Shown here piece after piece: positions 32,803 to 42,549 of a DNA stretch of 64,000 nt. Source of the stretch: Dendrobium chrysotoxum (taxonomy: Eukaryota > Streptophyta > Magnoliopsida > Asparagales > Orchidaceae); the NCBI GenBank assembly GCA_019925795.1, contig CM034312.1, forward strand, positions 75,891,528-75,955,527, given 5' to 3'. The notes beneath the pieces are model-generated. The model saw only the letters and a program-made list of their open reading frames with translations. It had not been told where the DNA came from and did not search any database. A program made the translations under genes and the position numbers. The stretch's first letter is position 1. Each line of letters opens with the position of its first letter.

Positions 32803-33450
32803 CCAGGATGATCTAAATATCATCCTGTACGATTAGTTCAAAATCAGCTGTTTCAGCCTGGACGATCTGGCTCTTCTGGACGATCAGTAAAAAAAATTAT
32901 TCATATCGTCTCGTACGATTCTGCGATCGTCCGGGATGATTACTGTAAATCCAGGAATTTTCGTCCAGAAGACCGCTCTGGTCGTCCAGAGGAACTTGTG
33001 TTGGACGATCCAAAAATGACTTGATCGTCCAGGACGATACGGATATCGTTCGGGACGATTCGTTCAAAAAGGGCCAAAATCATCCTGATGACCGCTCTGG
33101 ACGTACAGCTGAAACACACTAGACGATCCTGATCGTCCCGGATGATATGATCGTATCAATTAAATATTAATTACTTTCCTTAATTACCAGACTAATTTAG
33201 GTATGATTGTACTGGATCGTCCAGGACGATACACGTATCATCCGGGACGATCAGATCAAATCTCTAAAAATAAAACTTACCTAACTTGATCTGGCGGCTG
33301 AGAATTTCTGATTTGAGCCTATCGTTCCGTACGATATATGGATCGTCCAGGACTATCGGCTTAATCAGACAGCCTTAACTTGGTCGCCCTAATTAGGGTT
33401 TCTATTTTTACTTGATCGTCCAGGACGATGTGAATATCGTCCAGGACGAT
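32803..33450. promoter_or_regulatory. Array of 15-bp palindromes in Copia U3
   Basis: The perfect interrupted palindrome ATCGTCCAGGACGAT occurs at 33024-33038, 33415-33429 and 33436-33450. About ten variants (ATCGTCCGGGACGAT, ATCATCCAGGATGAT and others) are spread through this part of U3. The same array is in the other LTR at about 40520-41175. Dyad sites in U3 are typical binding sites for a dimeric transcription factor; that role is inferred. Confidence 0.85.
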
Positions 33451-33705
33451 CTGAACATAAATTGAACAGAAACTCTAATTCACTCAAGCTCTCCCCCTGA
33501 GTGTGTGTGTGCAAGGTTACTTAGCTAGGGGATCAATTACATTACAATTGACTCAAGAAAAGGAAAACAGTACATTTGGACACACTTGGACCCGATCTTG
33601 AGTTGGCTTGAGTTGCTCTTGATCTTTTATACCTGAAATGGGTTAGCCAAGCAAAATACAATAGAAACATGTTTGTCATTATCAAAACCAGATTTCTAAC
33701 AATAT

Positions 33706-33716
33706 CCCCCTTTTTT
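33706..33716 (-). other. Polypurine tract of the Copia element
   Basis: AAAAAAGGGGG on the minus strand, four bases before the 3' LTR. Confidence 0.85.
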
Positions 33717-35143
33717 ATGATGGCAAACATATCTGCAGTAGTTTAAAAAATAAAAGAACTAGGAGATCGAAAATCAAATTTCTTCAAATTTCATTAAACA
33801 ACCAGAATAGTACAGGAAACACAACTACACATGAAGTAACCAATACAAGACAAGAATAAAAAAGCTACTACAACTAAAATCAAGAACAAAAACTACTACA
33901 ACTGACTCCGCCTTTTGACATCACAAAAAGGAGGAGGACAAATAGAAAAAAATAGAAGCAATAATTGGATTTTTTTTTTAATCAATCTGCACCAGTAAAT
34001 CAGAATTTTCCCTTGATTTTAAATTCAAAAACCAATAAGAAGGCGATTGATAATGCTGAAATCCAGAGAAAGTTGGAAAATTGACTTTCATAACTCCCAC
34101 CTCGAACACCTTATAGATGCAAATCCCTTTCAAGATAAAAATCCAATTCATAAGAAAAGAAATTAGATTCGAAAAGAGATCATTTCAAGTCTCGTTTTAA
34201 AAAAATATCTGATATAATAGTGTTGTAAAGTAATAAATCAGAAATCAGGACTTTCAAACTCAAGCTTTTGAAAATATTAAGTGGCGCACGAATTTTTCTA
34301 AGACATTTAATGATCTGAAAGGGAAGAAAGCTTGGTTGGGCTCATTTTGTGCCTTTTTTTCAATTAGTTTGGCGCTTTGCTCATCTTTTGATTTTTGATA
34401 CACTTTGTGTATCTTTTAGTTTTGCGACATTTCGCATCTTTTCAGCTTTGGGCTCATTTTGTGCCTCTTTTTCAATTTATTTGGTGCACTGCACATCTTT
34501 AGTAAGCTTTCTCTCTCTCAAAATCGTTAAAAGATCTCAGCTGTAAAATTACCTTCCAGATATAGGAAATGCTCTCCACAGTAAGGAAGAGTAATTCATA
34601 AAATAAAAACAATATGTCGTATGATAAGTGCAATCACTTGGTTTAGAAAATCATAATAATGACTCAAGACTTTGAAAATACTATTCATATGAGATAGATT
34701 ACTGTAGGAAGATAAAATAAATCTCTATTTCAAAAATTAACTTTTTAATTTTGAAGAAGATTTTTATCCAAAAGAAACAATATACCAGTAAAGAAGTTAG
34801 AGGAAGAGAAACAATCATCAATATTTTTCCCTTTAACAGATCCAATGGAATCAATCACTGCTTACAAGCTTCCAAATAAAAATAAGGCAAAACTCTTAGT
34901 CAGAAATTCTTTTTTTTTTTTCAGCAGTAGTAAGCAGTGATCTAATTTTGAAAGGAATAAAACAGTAAATCAAAAAGCATGTAGGAAATCGCATCAAGTT
35001 AAATACTCAGATCAACCTAACAAGACTAAAATGAAAATTAGCAGAAAAATAAAAATTAACAGAAAACGGATAATCAAATCAAACAACTAACTAACAGAAA
35101 TAGAAGAAAAAATAGACACATCAAAAATCAGAAGTCATCAAAA
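33717..35143 (-). other. Copia 3' untranslated region
   Basis: About 1.4 kb between RNase H and the polypurine tract, with no protein recognised. Some Sireviruses have an envelope-like frame here; I see none. Confidence 0.6.
34338..34505 (-). repeat. Small hairpin-forming tandem repeats near the Copia 3' end
   Basis: About six units of 25-30 bp, each ending in an ATCTTTT-like run with a small inverted core such as GATACACAAAGTGTATC (minus strand). The outer units, CTCATTTTGTGCC at about 34340 and 34451, are 111 bp apart. Confidence 0.65.
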
Positions 35144-35649
35144 TCATGCATTAATATCAATCACACCTAATCTGGTCCTCAAAATGCTAAATGAGTCAAA
35201 GGCCAGTGGTTTAGTAAATATGTCAGTCAGCTGATTTTCAGTTGCTACATGATGTAGCTCAATATCCCCTTTTGTAACATGGTCCCTAATGAAGTGATGC
35301 CTTATATCAATGTGTTTGGTTCTAGAATGTTGGATTGGATTCTTAGAGCTGCAAATGGCACTAATATTATCACACATAATAGAAATTGTACCCACAGGTA
35401 ATCCTAAATCCAAGACTTATTGGTTCAATCAAAGAACTTGGGCCACACAACTCCCTAAGGCAATGTACTCAGCTTCAGCAGTGAAAAGTGCAACTGAGTT
35501 CTGTTTTCTACTAGACCAGGAGACTAAAGATTGTCCTATGAATTAACAAGTTCCAGAAGTGCTCTTTCTATCCACCCTACACCCTGCAAAGTCAGAATTA
35601 GAATATACAATAATCTCAAAAGAGGTGTTGTGCCTAGGTTACCAGATTC
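35144..35649 (-). pseudogene. Copia RNase H, decayed
   Basis: On the minus strand, DFAGCRVDRKSTSGTC, SWSSRKQNSVALFTAEAEYI, then KNPIQHSRTKHIDIRHHFIR and ENQLTDIFTKPL are the standard C-terminal landmarks of Copia RNase H. Stops occur between 35420 and 35640, some at tryptophan or glutamine positions. The final 89 codons to 35144 are open. Confidence 0.88.
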
Positions 35650-36258
35650 CTAGGTTTGGGTCCCTAAAAGATATCTAAGAATTCTCTTAACAGCAGTCAG
35701 GTGGGACTCTTTAGGATCAGCCTGAAATCTAGCGCAAAGACAAACACTAAACATAATATCATCATCATAGATCTGGACAATGAGTAAAACATCCCCTATT
35801 CTTCTCAGAAAAAGGGTGGTGTCTACGCTCCCCTTAACAAACTCTCTTTCTAACAGGAATGTGTTAAGCCTCTCATACCAAGCTCTGGGTGCCTGTTTCA
35901 ATCCATATAAGGCCTTTTTTAATTTGTAAACATGATTTGGATATTGAGAACTCTCAAAACCTGGGGGTTGTTCTACAAAAACATCCTCTTTTATTATCCC
36001 ATTTAAAAAGGCACTCTTGACATCCATTTGAAATAGCTTAAATCCCTTATAATAGGCAAAGGCTAGTAGCACTCTAATGGCTTCCAATCTAGCTACAGGG
36101 GCAAATGTCTCCTCAAAATCAATCCCTTCAATCTGATTATACCCCTTAGCCACCAATCTTACCTTATTCCTAACCACCACACCAGAATCATTCATCTTAT
36201 TCTTAAAGACCCACTTGGTTCCCATAATACTTTGGTTTCGAGGTCTTTCTACTAACTC
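35650..36258 (-). pseudogene. Copia reverse transcriptase with internal deletion
   Basis: It opens after a TGA that replaces the Trp of the normal ELV-preceding motif. It then reads GTKWVFKNKMNDSG, RLVAKGYNQIEGIDFEETFA, MDVKSAFLNGIIKEDVFVEQ and ALYGLKQAPRAWYERL. At the catalytic box it reads VQIYDDDIMFSVCLCARF. This joins the YVDDI box directly to the DIMFSVCLCARFQADPKES segment that normally lies roughly 100 residues downstream. The junction keeps the frame but removes the thumb region. Catalysis is not expected. Confidence 0.92.
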
Positions 36259-37480
36259 TCAAATATCATTCCTTACAAATTGATTTAATTCTTCTTGCAT
36301 AGCTAAGATCCAAAACTCATCCGAAAGGGCTTGATTGATGTTGGTGGGTTCAGTCATTGAGATAAAGGCAGAGTGGTTTACTTCCTTCCTAAGTCCATGC
36401 CTAGTCCTAACACCTTCAGAAGGGTCTCCTAAGATCAGTTCTTTAGGATGACTCGAAGAATATCTCCAATCTCTAGGCAATGTGGTTTGAGGTTCTATCC
36501 TTTCCTTCAGATTTGCATTTCCAACCCCTTGGGTAATCTCCTCTACCTCTTCTTCTTCCTCAACTCTAGTCACCTTAGGATCAGATTCATCACACACCAC
36601 ATGAGTTGTCTCTTCCACCACCAAAGTCTTCTTATTAAACACCCTAAAGGATTTTTCCACACTAGAATAGCCTAAGAACACTCCTTTATCAGATTTGGGG
36701 TCAAATTTTCCTAAGGATGATTTTTTGTTGTTCAGAATGAAAACCTTACAGCCAAAGACATGGAGGTGGGACAGGTTTGGAGTTCTACCCTTAATGATCT
36801 CATAAGGTATTTTATTCAGATTTGATCTAACATTCACCCTATTCAGCATATAATAGGCAGTGTTCACCGCTTCAGCCAAAAAGTATTTTGGAAGTGAATA
36901 CTCAGCAAGCATGGCTCTAGCGGCTTCCACTAAGGTCCTATTCTTCCTTTCAGCTACCCTGTTCTGCTGAGGGGTCCTAGGAGCTGAAAAATTATGACTA
37001 ATCCCTTGCTCCTCATAGAAACCTCCAAACTTCACATTTTCAAACTCTCCACCATGATCACTATGAATAGTCAAGATCTCACAACCTATCTTTCTCTGAA
37101 TCCAAGTGGAGAAGGACTTAAACTCATCAAATGACTCAGATTTATGTGACAGAAATTTAATCCAAGTGAACCTCGAGTAGTCATCTACAATCACAAACCC
37201 ATAGAATCTCCCCCCTAAGCTGGCAATGCTAATGGGTCCAAAGAGATCCATATGAAGGACTTCTAAAGGTCTAGAGGTGCTAATATCCTTAACAGAGTGA
37301 AAGAAGGACTGGACTTGCTTTCCTAACTGACAGGCATCACACAAGTGGTCCTTAGTGAACTTAAGCTTAGGGACACCTCTAACTAAGTCCTTTTGGGTGA
37401 CTCTCCTAAGGGTTTTCATACTGGCATGACACAATCTCCTATGCCACAACTAAGACTCATCAGCAGCAATTTTTAAGCAA
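36259..37480 (-). pseudogene. Copia integrase, mostly open
   Basis: MWHRRLCHASMKTL and CDACQLGK form the HHCC zinc site. The DDE core is D in LHMDLFGP, D in HSDHGGEFEN and E in QNRVAERKNRTLVE. The usual C-terminal GYSSVEKSFRVFNKKT follows. A frame of 396 codons is intact (36259-37449). A TAG just upstream replaces the Trp codon in the conserved pre-integrase LWHRR motif context. The three catalytic residues are all present. Confidence 0.93.
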
Positions 37481-37518
37481 ATTGAATTTTCAGCTTTAAT
37501 GCAACTTACATCCAGCTT

Positions 37519-37866
37519 CTAGACATTATTTATCCTTTGTCCCTGCAAAATAATTTTGTCATTTAACCTTAAAATGCTGCAAGTGGGCAAGAATTTGATG
37601 CTGTATCCTTTGTCACAGAGTTGATTGATGCTCAGTAAGTTATGTTTCAGTCTATCTACAAGCAAAACATTGTCAATCATAAAATTCTTTGAATCACCAA
37701 TTATACCTGAGCCTACCATCCTCCTGGTGATGTTATCTCCAAGTGTAACCTTGCCTCTAGCCCTGGCCTCTAGCGAAATGAACTGATTTGTATCTCCAGT
37801 CATGTGTCTAGAACATCCGTTGTCCACGTACCACATGCTCTCACGAGGTCTTATGTGAGAGCACAC
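37519..37866 (-). pseudogene. Copia protease and pre-integrase region
   Basis: MWYVDNGCSRHMTGD is the Copia protease active site. The family has D-S-G; here it is D-N-G, a one-base change of Ser to Asn beside the catalytic Asp. VTLGDN and NLLSINQLCDKGYSIKF are conserved pre-integrase landmarks. The frame ends at a TAG at 37519. Confidence 0.9.
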
Positions 37867-37985
37867 CTATAAAATCATCAAACATCATATTTAGGAACTC
37901 AAACAGGTTTGGGTTCCTTCTTATGAAAAGAAGAATGCAATACATGTGTGCTGTACTGTGAAATAGGCAGTTTGGGCCTCCACAC

Positions 37986-38850
37986 CTAATGTGTACTATG
38001 GTGAACAGTGTAGGTGTGGGAAATGTGTCCTAACATGCCAGAGGAAAAACATCTAACACCAGGAAAAGGGTTAACTAATCTACGTGGGTGATAGTGCCTC
38101 TTCCTAGGTTTGTATGAAACATACTTTAATGATTTTGAACTAGATTTTATAAAAGGTGGAGGTGCATAAAACTGTGCAAACGTAGGAGGTGTTTCATATT
38201 TCTCAAAAGCACTGATCTTAACTTTCAAAATTTTATTTTCTTTCTTTAAACTTACAATTTCAAATTTTAAAGCATCATTGCTACTCTCCACTTCACATGC
38301 CAGATTGTCTAATTCTTTGAAAGCTTTTTCTAAATCAACATGCATGGTTTTTAGTAAATCATGCTCAGTAGTCAGATCAGAATATTTTTTGTTCAATTCA
38401 TCAAACTCATTAAGTAAAGACATGTGATTACTGTCAAGTGTGGAATGATCTTTAACTATCGAATCATGCTCTTTTTGTAAATTCAGAAGTTCTAGTTTCA
38501 GGCTAGCATGAGTTTTCTTAAGCTTCCTATACGATGCATGAATTTTTTCAGATATTTCAAATAATTGATCGTAAGTAAGCTCACATACCTCTTCCTGGTC
38601 AGACTGACCAGGATGATTATCAACCATCAGACACAAATTTATTTTCTCCTCTTCAGCTTTAGTCTCAGAAAAGTCGGATGCAAAATCTGTTTAGAATGCC
38701 TTATGAATCCGCTTCTTATCCTTCCTGAACTTGTGTTTCTCCTCACCCTTCTCCTTTCTTGGGTGAGCTTTAAGTGTAGGACAATCAGTCTTAATGTGTC
38801 CAGGCTTCCTACATTCAAAATAGATAGTGTCAGATGAACCCTTAAAATTT
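37986..38850 (-). pseudogene. Copia gag C-terminal part: zinc knuckles and coiled coil
   Basis: Reading leftward from 38850, the first zinc knuckle is YFECRKPGHIKTDC with its first Cys changed to Tyr. A Lys-rich linker and a TAA follow. A long heptad-rich coiled coil comes next (38636 to about 38200, for example LDSNHMSLLNEFDELNKKYS). The second knuckle is CFSSGMLGHISHTY, with its second and last Cys lost. A coiled coil plus two knuckles fits Sirevirus Gag. Confidence 0.8.
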
Positions 38851-39032
38851 TTGTTGGACTTACCCTTGTTTCACTTTTGAAAGTTCTTGTGTTTCTTCCT
38901 TAGAAAGCTTTTGAATTGCCTAGTGATCAAGGCAACGTGATCATTATTAGACCCAGAAGAACTAGTATCACTCTCGTTGGCCTTCAGTGCCACTGTTTTC
39001 TCCTTCTTCTTCTCACCTACATCAAGCTGTCT

Positions 39033-39689
39033 TTAGTTCACCCCTTGCTCGTAAGTAATGAGTGATCCAAGTAAGCTATCAATAGAGTAAGTATTCAAAT
39101 CTTTAGATTCAGTGATTGCAATTATCTTAGCATTATGCGAAGAAGGTAAACATCTAAGAATTTTGTTCACTCTTTCATAATTTGTAAGTTCTCTACCTAA
39201 GGCATGCAAAGAGGTGACAATTTGAGTAAACCTTATATACATTTCAGAAATGGATTCAGTAGGTTTCATGAGAAAAAGTTCGTAGTCATGAAGCAAAATG
39301 TTTAACCTAGACTGTTTGACTTCAGTTGTACATTCATAAGTGATACACAGTCTATCCCATATCTCTTTTCTAGTTGTATAAGTTGAAACACGCATGTAAT
39401 CCTCAGATTTTAAAGCACAAAAAAAATAGTTCAAGCATTTGGCATTCAATTGTGCTAGATCACGATCATCAAAAGTCCAATCAGTAAAGGACAATTTAGT
39501 TTCAATATTGTTAATCAATCTAAAAGGCGGCTCGTAGCCATCCTTAACAAGCATCCACATACGATAATCAATTGATTGAAGAAAAGTGGACATACGAGTT
39601 TTCCAAAAATCAAAAGGAATATTATCAAACAATGACATTCGTGTAATTGAATAAACTTCAGCAGTATTACGATTACCAAAGTTAGCCAT
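39033..39689 (-). pseudogene. Copia gag N-terminal domain, open
   Basis: 218 codons starting MANFGNRNTAEV, 43 bp inside the primer-binding site. LSFTDWTFDDRDLAQLNAK, DRLCITYECTTEVKQSRLN and ILRCLPSSHNAKIIAI are landmarks of the Copia gag (UBN2-type) family. The frame itself is intact and ends at TAA before the Ser/Lys-rich linker (38850-39032). Confidence 0.9.
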
Positions 39690-39731
39690 GGATCAAATTC
39701 AAAAGTTTTTAAACTTAAATTTTTGAATCCC

Positions 39732-39743
39732 GCTCTAATACCA
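39732..39743 (-). other. Primer-binding site of the Copia element
   Basis: TGGTATTAGAGC on the minus strand, two bases from the 5' LTR; one C-to-T change from the initiator tRNA-Met site. Confidence 0.9.
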
Positions 39744-39745
39744 CT

Positions 39746-41423
39746 TGAAAGTTCGATAGGGATGTTAAGCCCTGATGAACTAGTCTCGAGGCTAACCAAG
39801 AGCAGAGGTGAATTGGTTATTTAAAAATTTGAGAGCAACAGTAAAAAACTTTTCTATGATATACAGCGAAAACAAGTAAATACTCAATGAAAAGATTAAA
39901 CATAAATTTCACCCAAGCAAATAATCACAGAAAACTAAAGTGCATAAAGTAATCAGAAAGAACACACCAGATTTTTATAGTGGTTCGGTCAACTTGACCT
40001 ACGTCCACTCCCCGGAGCCTCCCCTCCGGGTATTGCACTAACTCAAAGTGTCTCTCCTTTTGCTCCCACAGTAAGGCGGAGAAGCCTGTACAAAAACTCC
40101 TTTTCATCGACACGGTGACGCAGAGAACCTAACCTCCTTTCACTTCCTCCTGAAGCAGGCAGAGAACCTCAGACTCCTTTCGCTTCCTCCTAAAGCAGGC
40201 AGAGAACCTGAACTCCTTTTGTTTCCTCCTAAAGCGGGCAGAGAACCCGGATCTTCTTGTCAATGATCCTCCCAAGAAACACTGACAAGACCAGAGACGA
40301 CGAGCAGAGAAGACGACTCTGATCCTTGCTTGTAGCAACCTTCGTGAACCCCTCACGAACTCCCCCTCACAAGATCCTCTCTCTCTCTCCCAAACTCTCT
40401 CTCTCTCTCTCTCTAGGGTTTCTCTGGAAAGGAAAATGCAAAAGATTTTTCTTGTTCGAAGAAAAATATCTTTTAAAGGAGGGCTCTAAAATTGCTCTAA
40501 ATCTTAACTGGTCGGCAAGAATCGTCCAGGACGATCTAAATATCATCCTGTACGATTAGTTCAAAATCAGCTGTTTTAGCCTGGACGATCTGGCTCTTCT
40601 GGACGATCAGTAGAAAAAATTGTTCATATCGTCCCGTACGATTCTGCGATCATCCGGGACGATTAGTGTAAATCCAGGAATTTTGTCCAGAAGACCGCTC
40701 TGGTCGTCCAGAGGAACTTGTGTTGGATGATCCAAAAATGACTTGATCGTCCAGGACGATACGGATATCGTCCGGGACGATTTGTTCAAAAAGGGCCAAA
40801 ATCATCCTGATGACCGCTCTAGACGTACAGCTGAAACACACTAGACGATCCTGATCGTCCCGTACGATATGATCATATCAATTAAATATTAATTGTTTTC
40901 CTTAATTACCAGACTAATTTAGACATGATTGTACTGGATCGTCCAGGACGATACAGGTATCGTCCGGGACGATCAGATCAAATCTCTAAAAATAAAACTT
41001 GCCTAACTTGATCTGGTGGCTGAAAATTTCTGATTTGAGTCTATCATCTCGTACGATGTATGGATTGTCCAGGACGATCGGCTTAATCAGACAGCCATAA
41101 CTTGGTCTCCCTAATTAGGGTTTCTATTTTTACTTGATCGTCCAGGATGATGTGAATATCGTTCAGGACGATCTGAACAAAAATTGAACAGAAACTCTAA
41201 TTCACTCAAGCTCTCCCCCTGAGTGTGTGTGTGCAAGGTTACTTAGCTAAGGGATTAGTTACATTACAATTGACTCAAGAAAAGAAAAATAGTACACTTG
41301 GACACACTTTGACCCTATCTTGAGTTGGCTTGAGTTGCTCTAGATCTTTTGTACCTGAAATGGGTTAGCCAAGCAAAACACAATAGAAATATATTTGTCA
41401 TTATCAAAACCAGATTTGCAACA
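39746..41423 (-). repeat. 5' LTR of the Copia element
   Basis: On the plus strand it starts TGAAAGTTCGATAGG and ends GATTTGCAACA, then the target duplication CGCGC. It contains a (CT)n run at about 40377-40414 that is longer than in the 3' LTR. Confidence 0.93.
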
Positions 41424-42549
41424 CGCGCAAGCCCCTATAGTTAATTACCCCTCTCAATAATGAGAGAGAACTTTCAATTAAAGCTAGTCATCGATCAGAT
41501 ACGTAAAGATACATTTTATCTGGCATATAGTAGCAGTATAGGCATTCAAAATTTGAAGGGATGATATTTAAAATTACAAATGTCACCATCTTGCACTTAA
41601 AGTGAATGGTGAGGGAATAGATGATGGACCCAATCAAGATCCTATGGTTTCGTCATCCCGGGTCATTATGGTCCTGGGTCTACTTAATCAAAGGAGGTAG
41701 TCGACCTAACCTGACAAAAGGATCCTTGTCAACAGCCATGGGTTGCTTCATCCAAGGGTACCTTATAGCCCTGGGGGAGTGTTTGTCTAAGGGGATAAAT
41801 TTGAATCCACCTTAGCTAACAGAGGGTTTTGTGCCTTATCAATTATATCCTATTGATTCATATCTCAAGGATTTGAAGCCACTAGGGAATGTATTGGCTC
41901 CGGCCATAACCGGAATTTAGTGGTGCCATTTGGCAGAAAAACCACTGATTCAGAGGGCCCTGGGTCATAACCATTTATCATGCGGTGCCATTTGATGGCA
42001 AAATTGTCGGTCACAGGACACGTACCACGTCCTTACTAGTAGGAGATTATTTGAGAATGGATCCTAGTGATACTTTCGACTAGGCATTAGATCTTTGTGA
42101 GATGAAGAACTTTTCAATTTGTCTATCTCGATAAATTATTATGGAGGGTGGATGGATTTTGCTTTAAGTATTTTGGTGGTTGAGTTTTAATCTTAAATAT
42201 TTTTGAGTTTTTTGTATATTTGGATTTTGGGTATTTGGGTGGCATTTTGAAGTGTTTGAAATTAACCCCTTCGGTTGATATCTACATTCAACACGGCCAC
42301 CATCGGGGTATTTGAGGTTATTTATATTTAGAGATTGAACCTTGTCGACTCTGTCAACTTGTCAACAGAAGATCAGGTTTTATAGGCTGCATGTTTTTAT
42401 CGATGAATCTTTCTTGTCAAGGGCCTTGAAGGCCTAATATGAACATATTAAATAAATATCCCGGTCAATATTGCAACTGTATTTCTGTTTAACTGTTCGA
42501 GCTATGTCAACTTTTATCCCGTCACATAGAAGGATCGGGCTCAAACTTA

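Larger units (their letters stand above)
32046..33701 (-). repeat. 3' LTR of the Copia element
   Basis: On the plus strand it starts TAAAAGTTCGATAGG (a mutated TGAAAGTTCG) and ends GATTTCTAACA. On the element's own strand U3 is near 33701 and U5 near 32046. By eye it is about 95 percent like the 5' LTR. Confidence 0.93.
32046..41423 (-). mobile_element. Copia element, Sirevirus-like, full-length but decayed
   Basis: 9,378 bp on the minus strand. It has LTRs of 1,656 and 1,678 bp, target duplication CGCGC (32041-32045 and 41424-41428), a tRNA-Met primer site at the right LTR and a polypurine tract at the left LTR. Domain order is gag, protease, integrase, reverse transcriptase, RNase H, which is the Copia order. 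Long LTRs, a gag with coiled coil and two zinc knuckles, and palindromes in U3 suggest the Sirevirus group. It is defective: there are stops in gag and pol, and reverse transcriptase has lost its middle. Confidence 0.95.
31868..42543. mobile_element. Gypsy-type solo LTR split by a Copia insertion
   Basis: The left part (31868-32045) begins TGTGGGCTCCGAAAATTCGG and the right part (41429-42543) ends GGATCGGGCTCA. Without the inserted Copia and its duplicated CGCGC the LTR is about 1.29 kb. AACTTA is found directly outside both ends (31862-31867 and 42544-42549), supporting these limits; one base more than the usual 5 could be chance. The TGTGGGC...CCGAAA start resembles LTRs of the Tekay/Del type. 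No internal region is attached. Confidence 0.6.
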
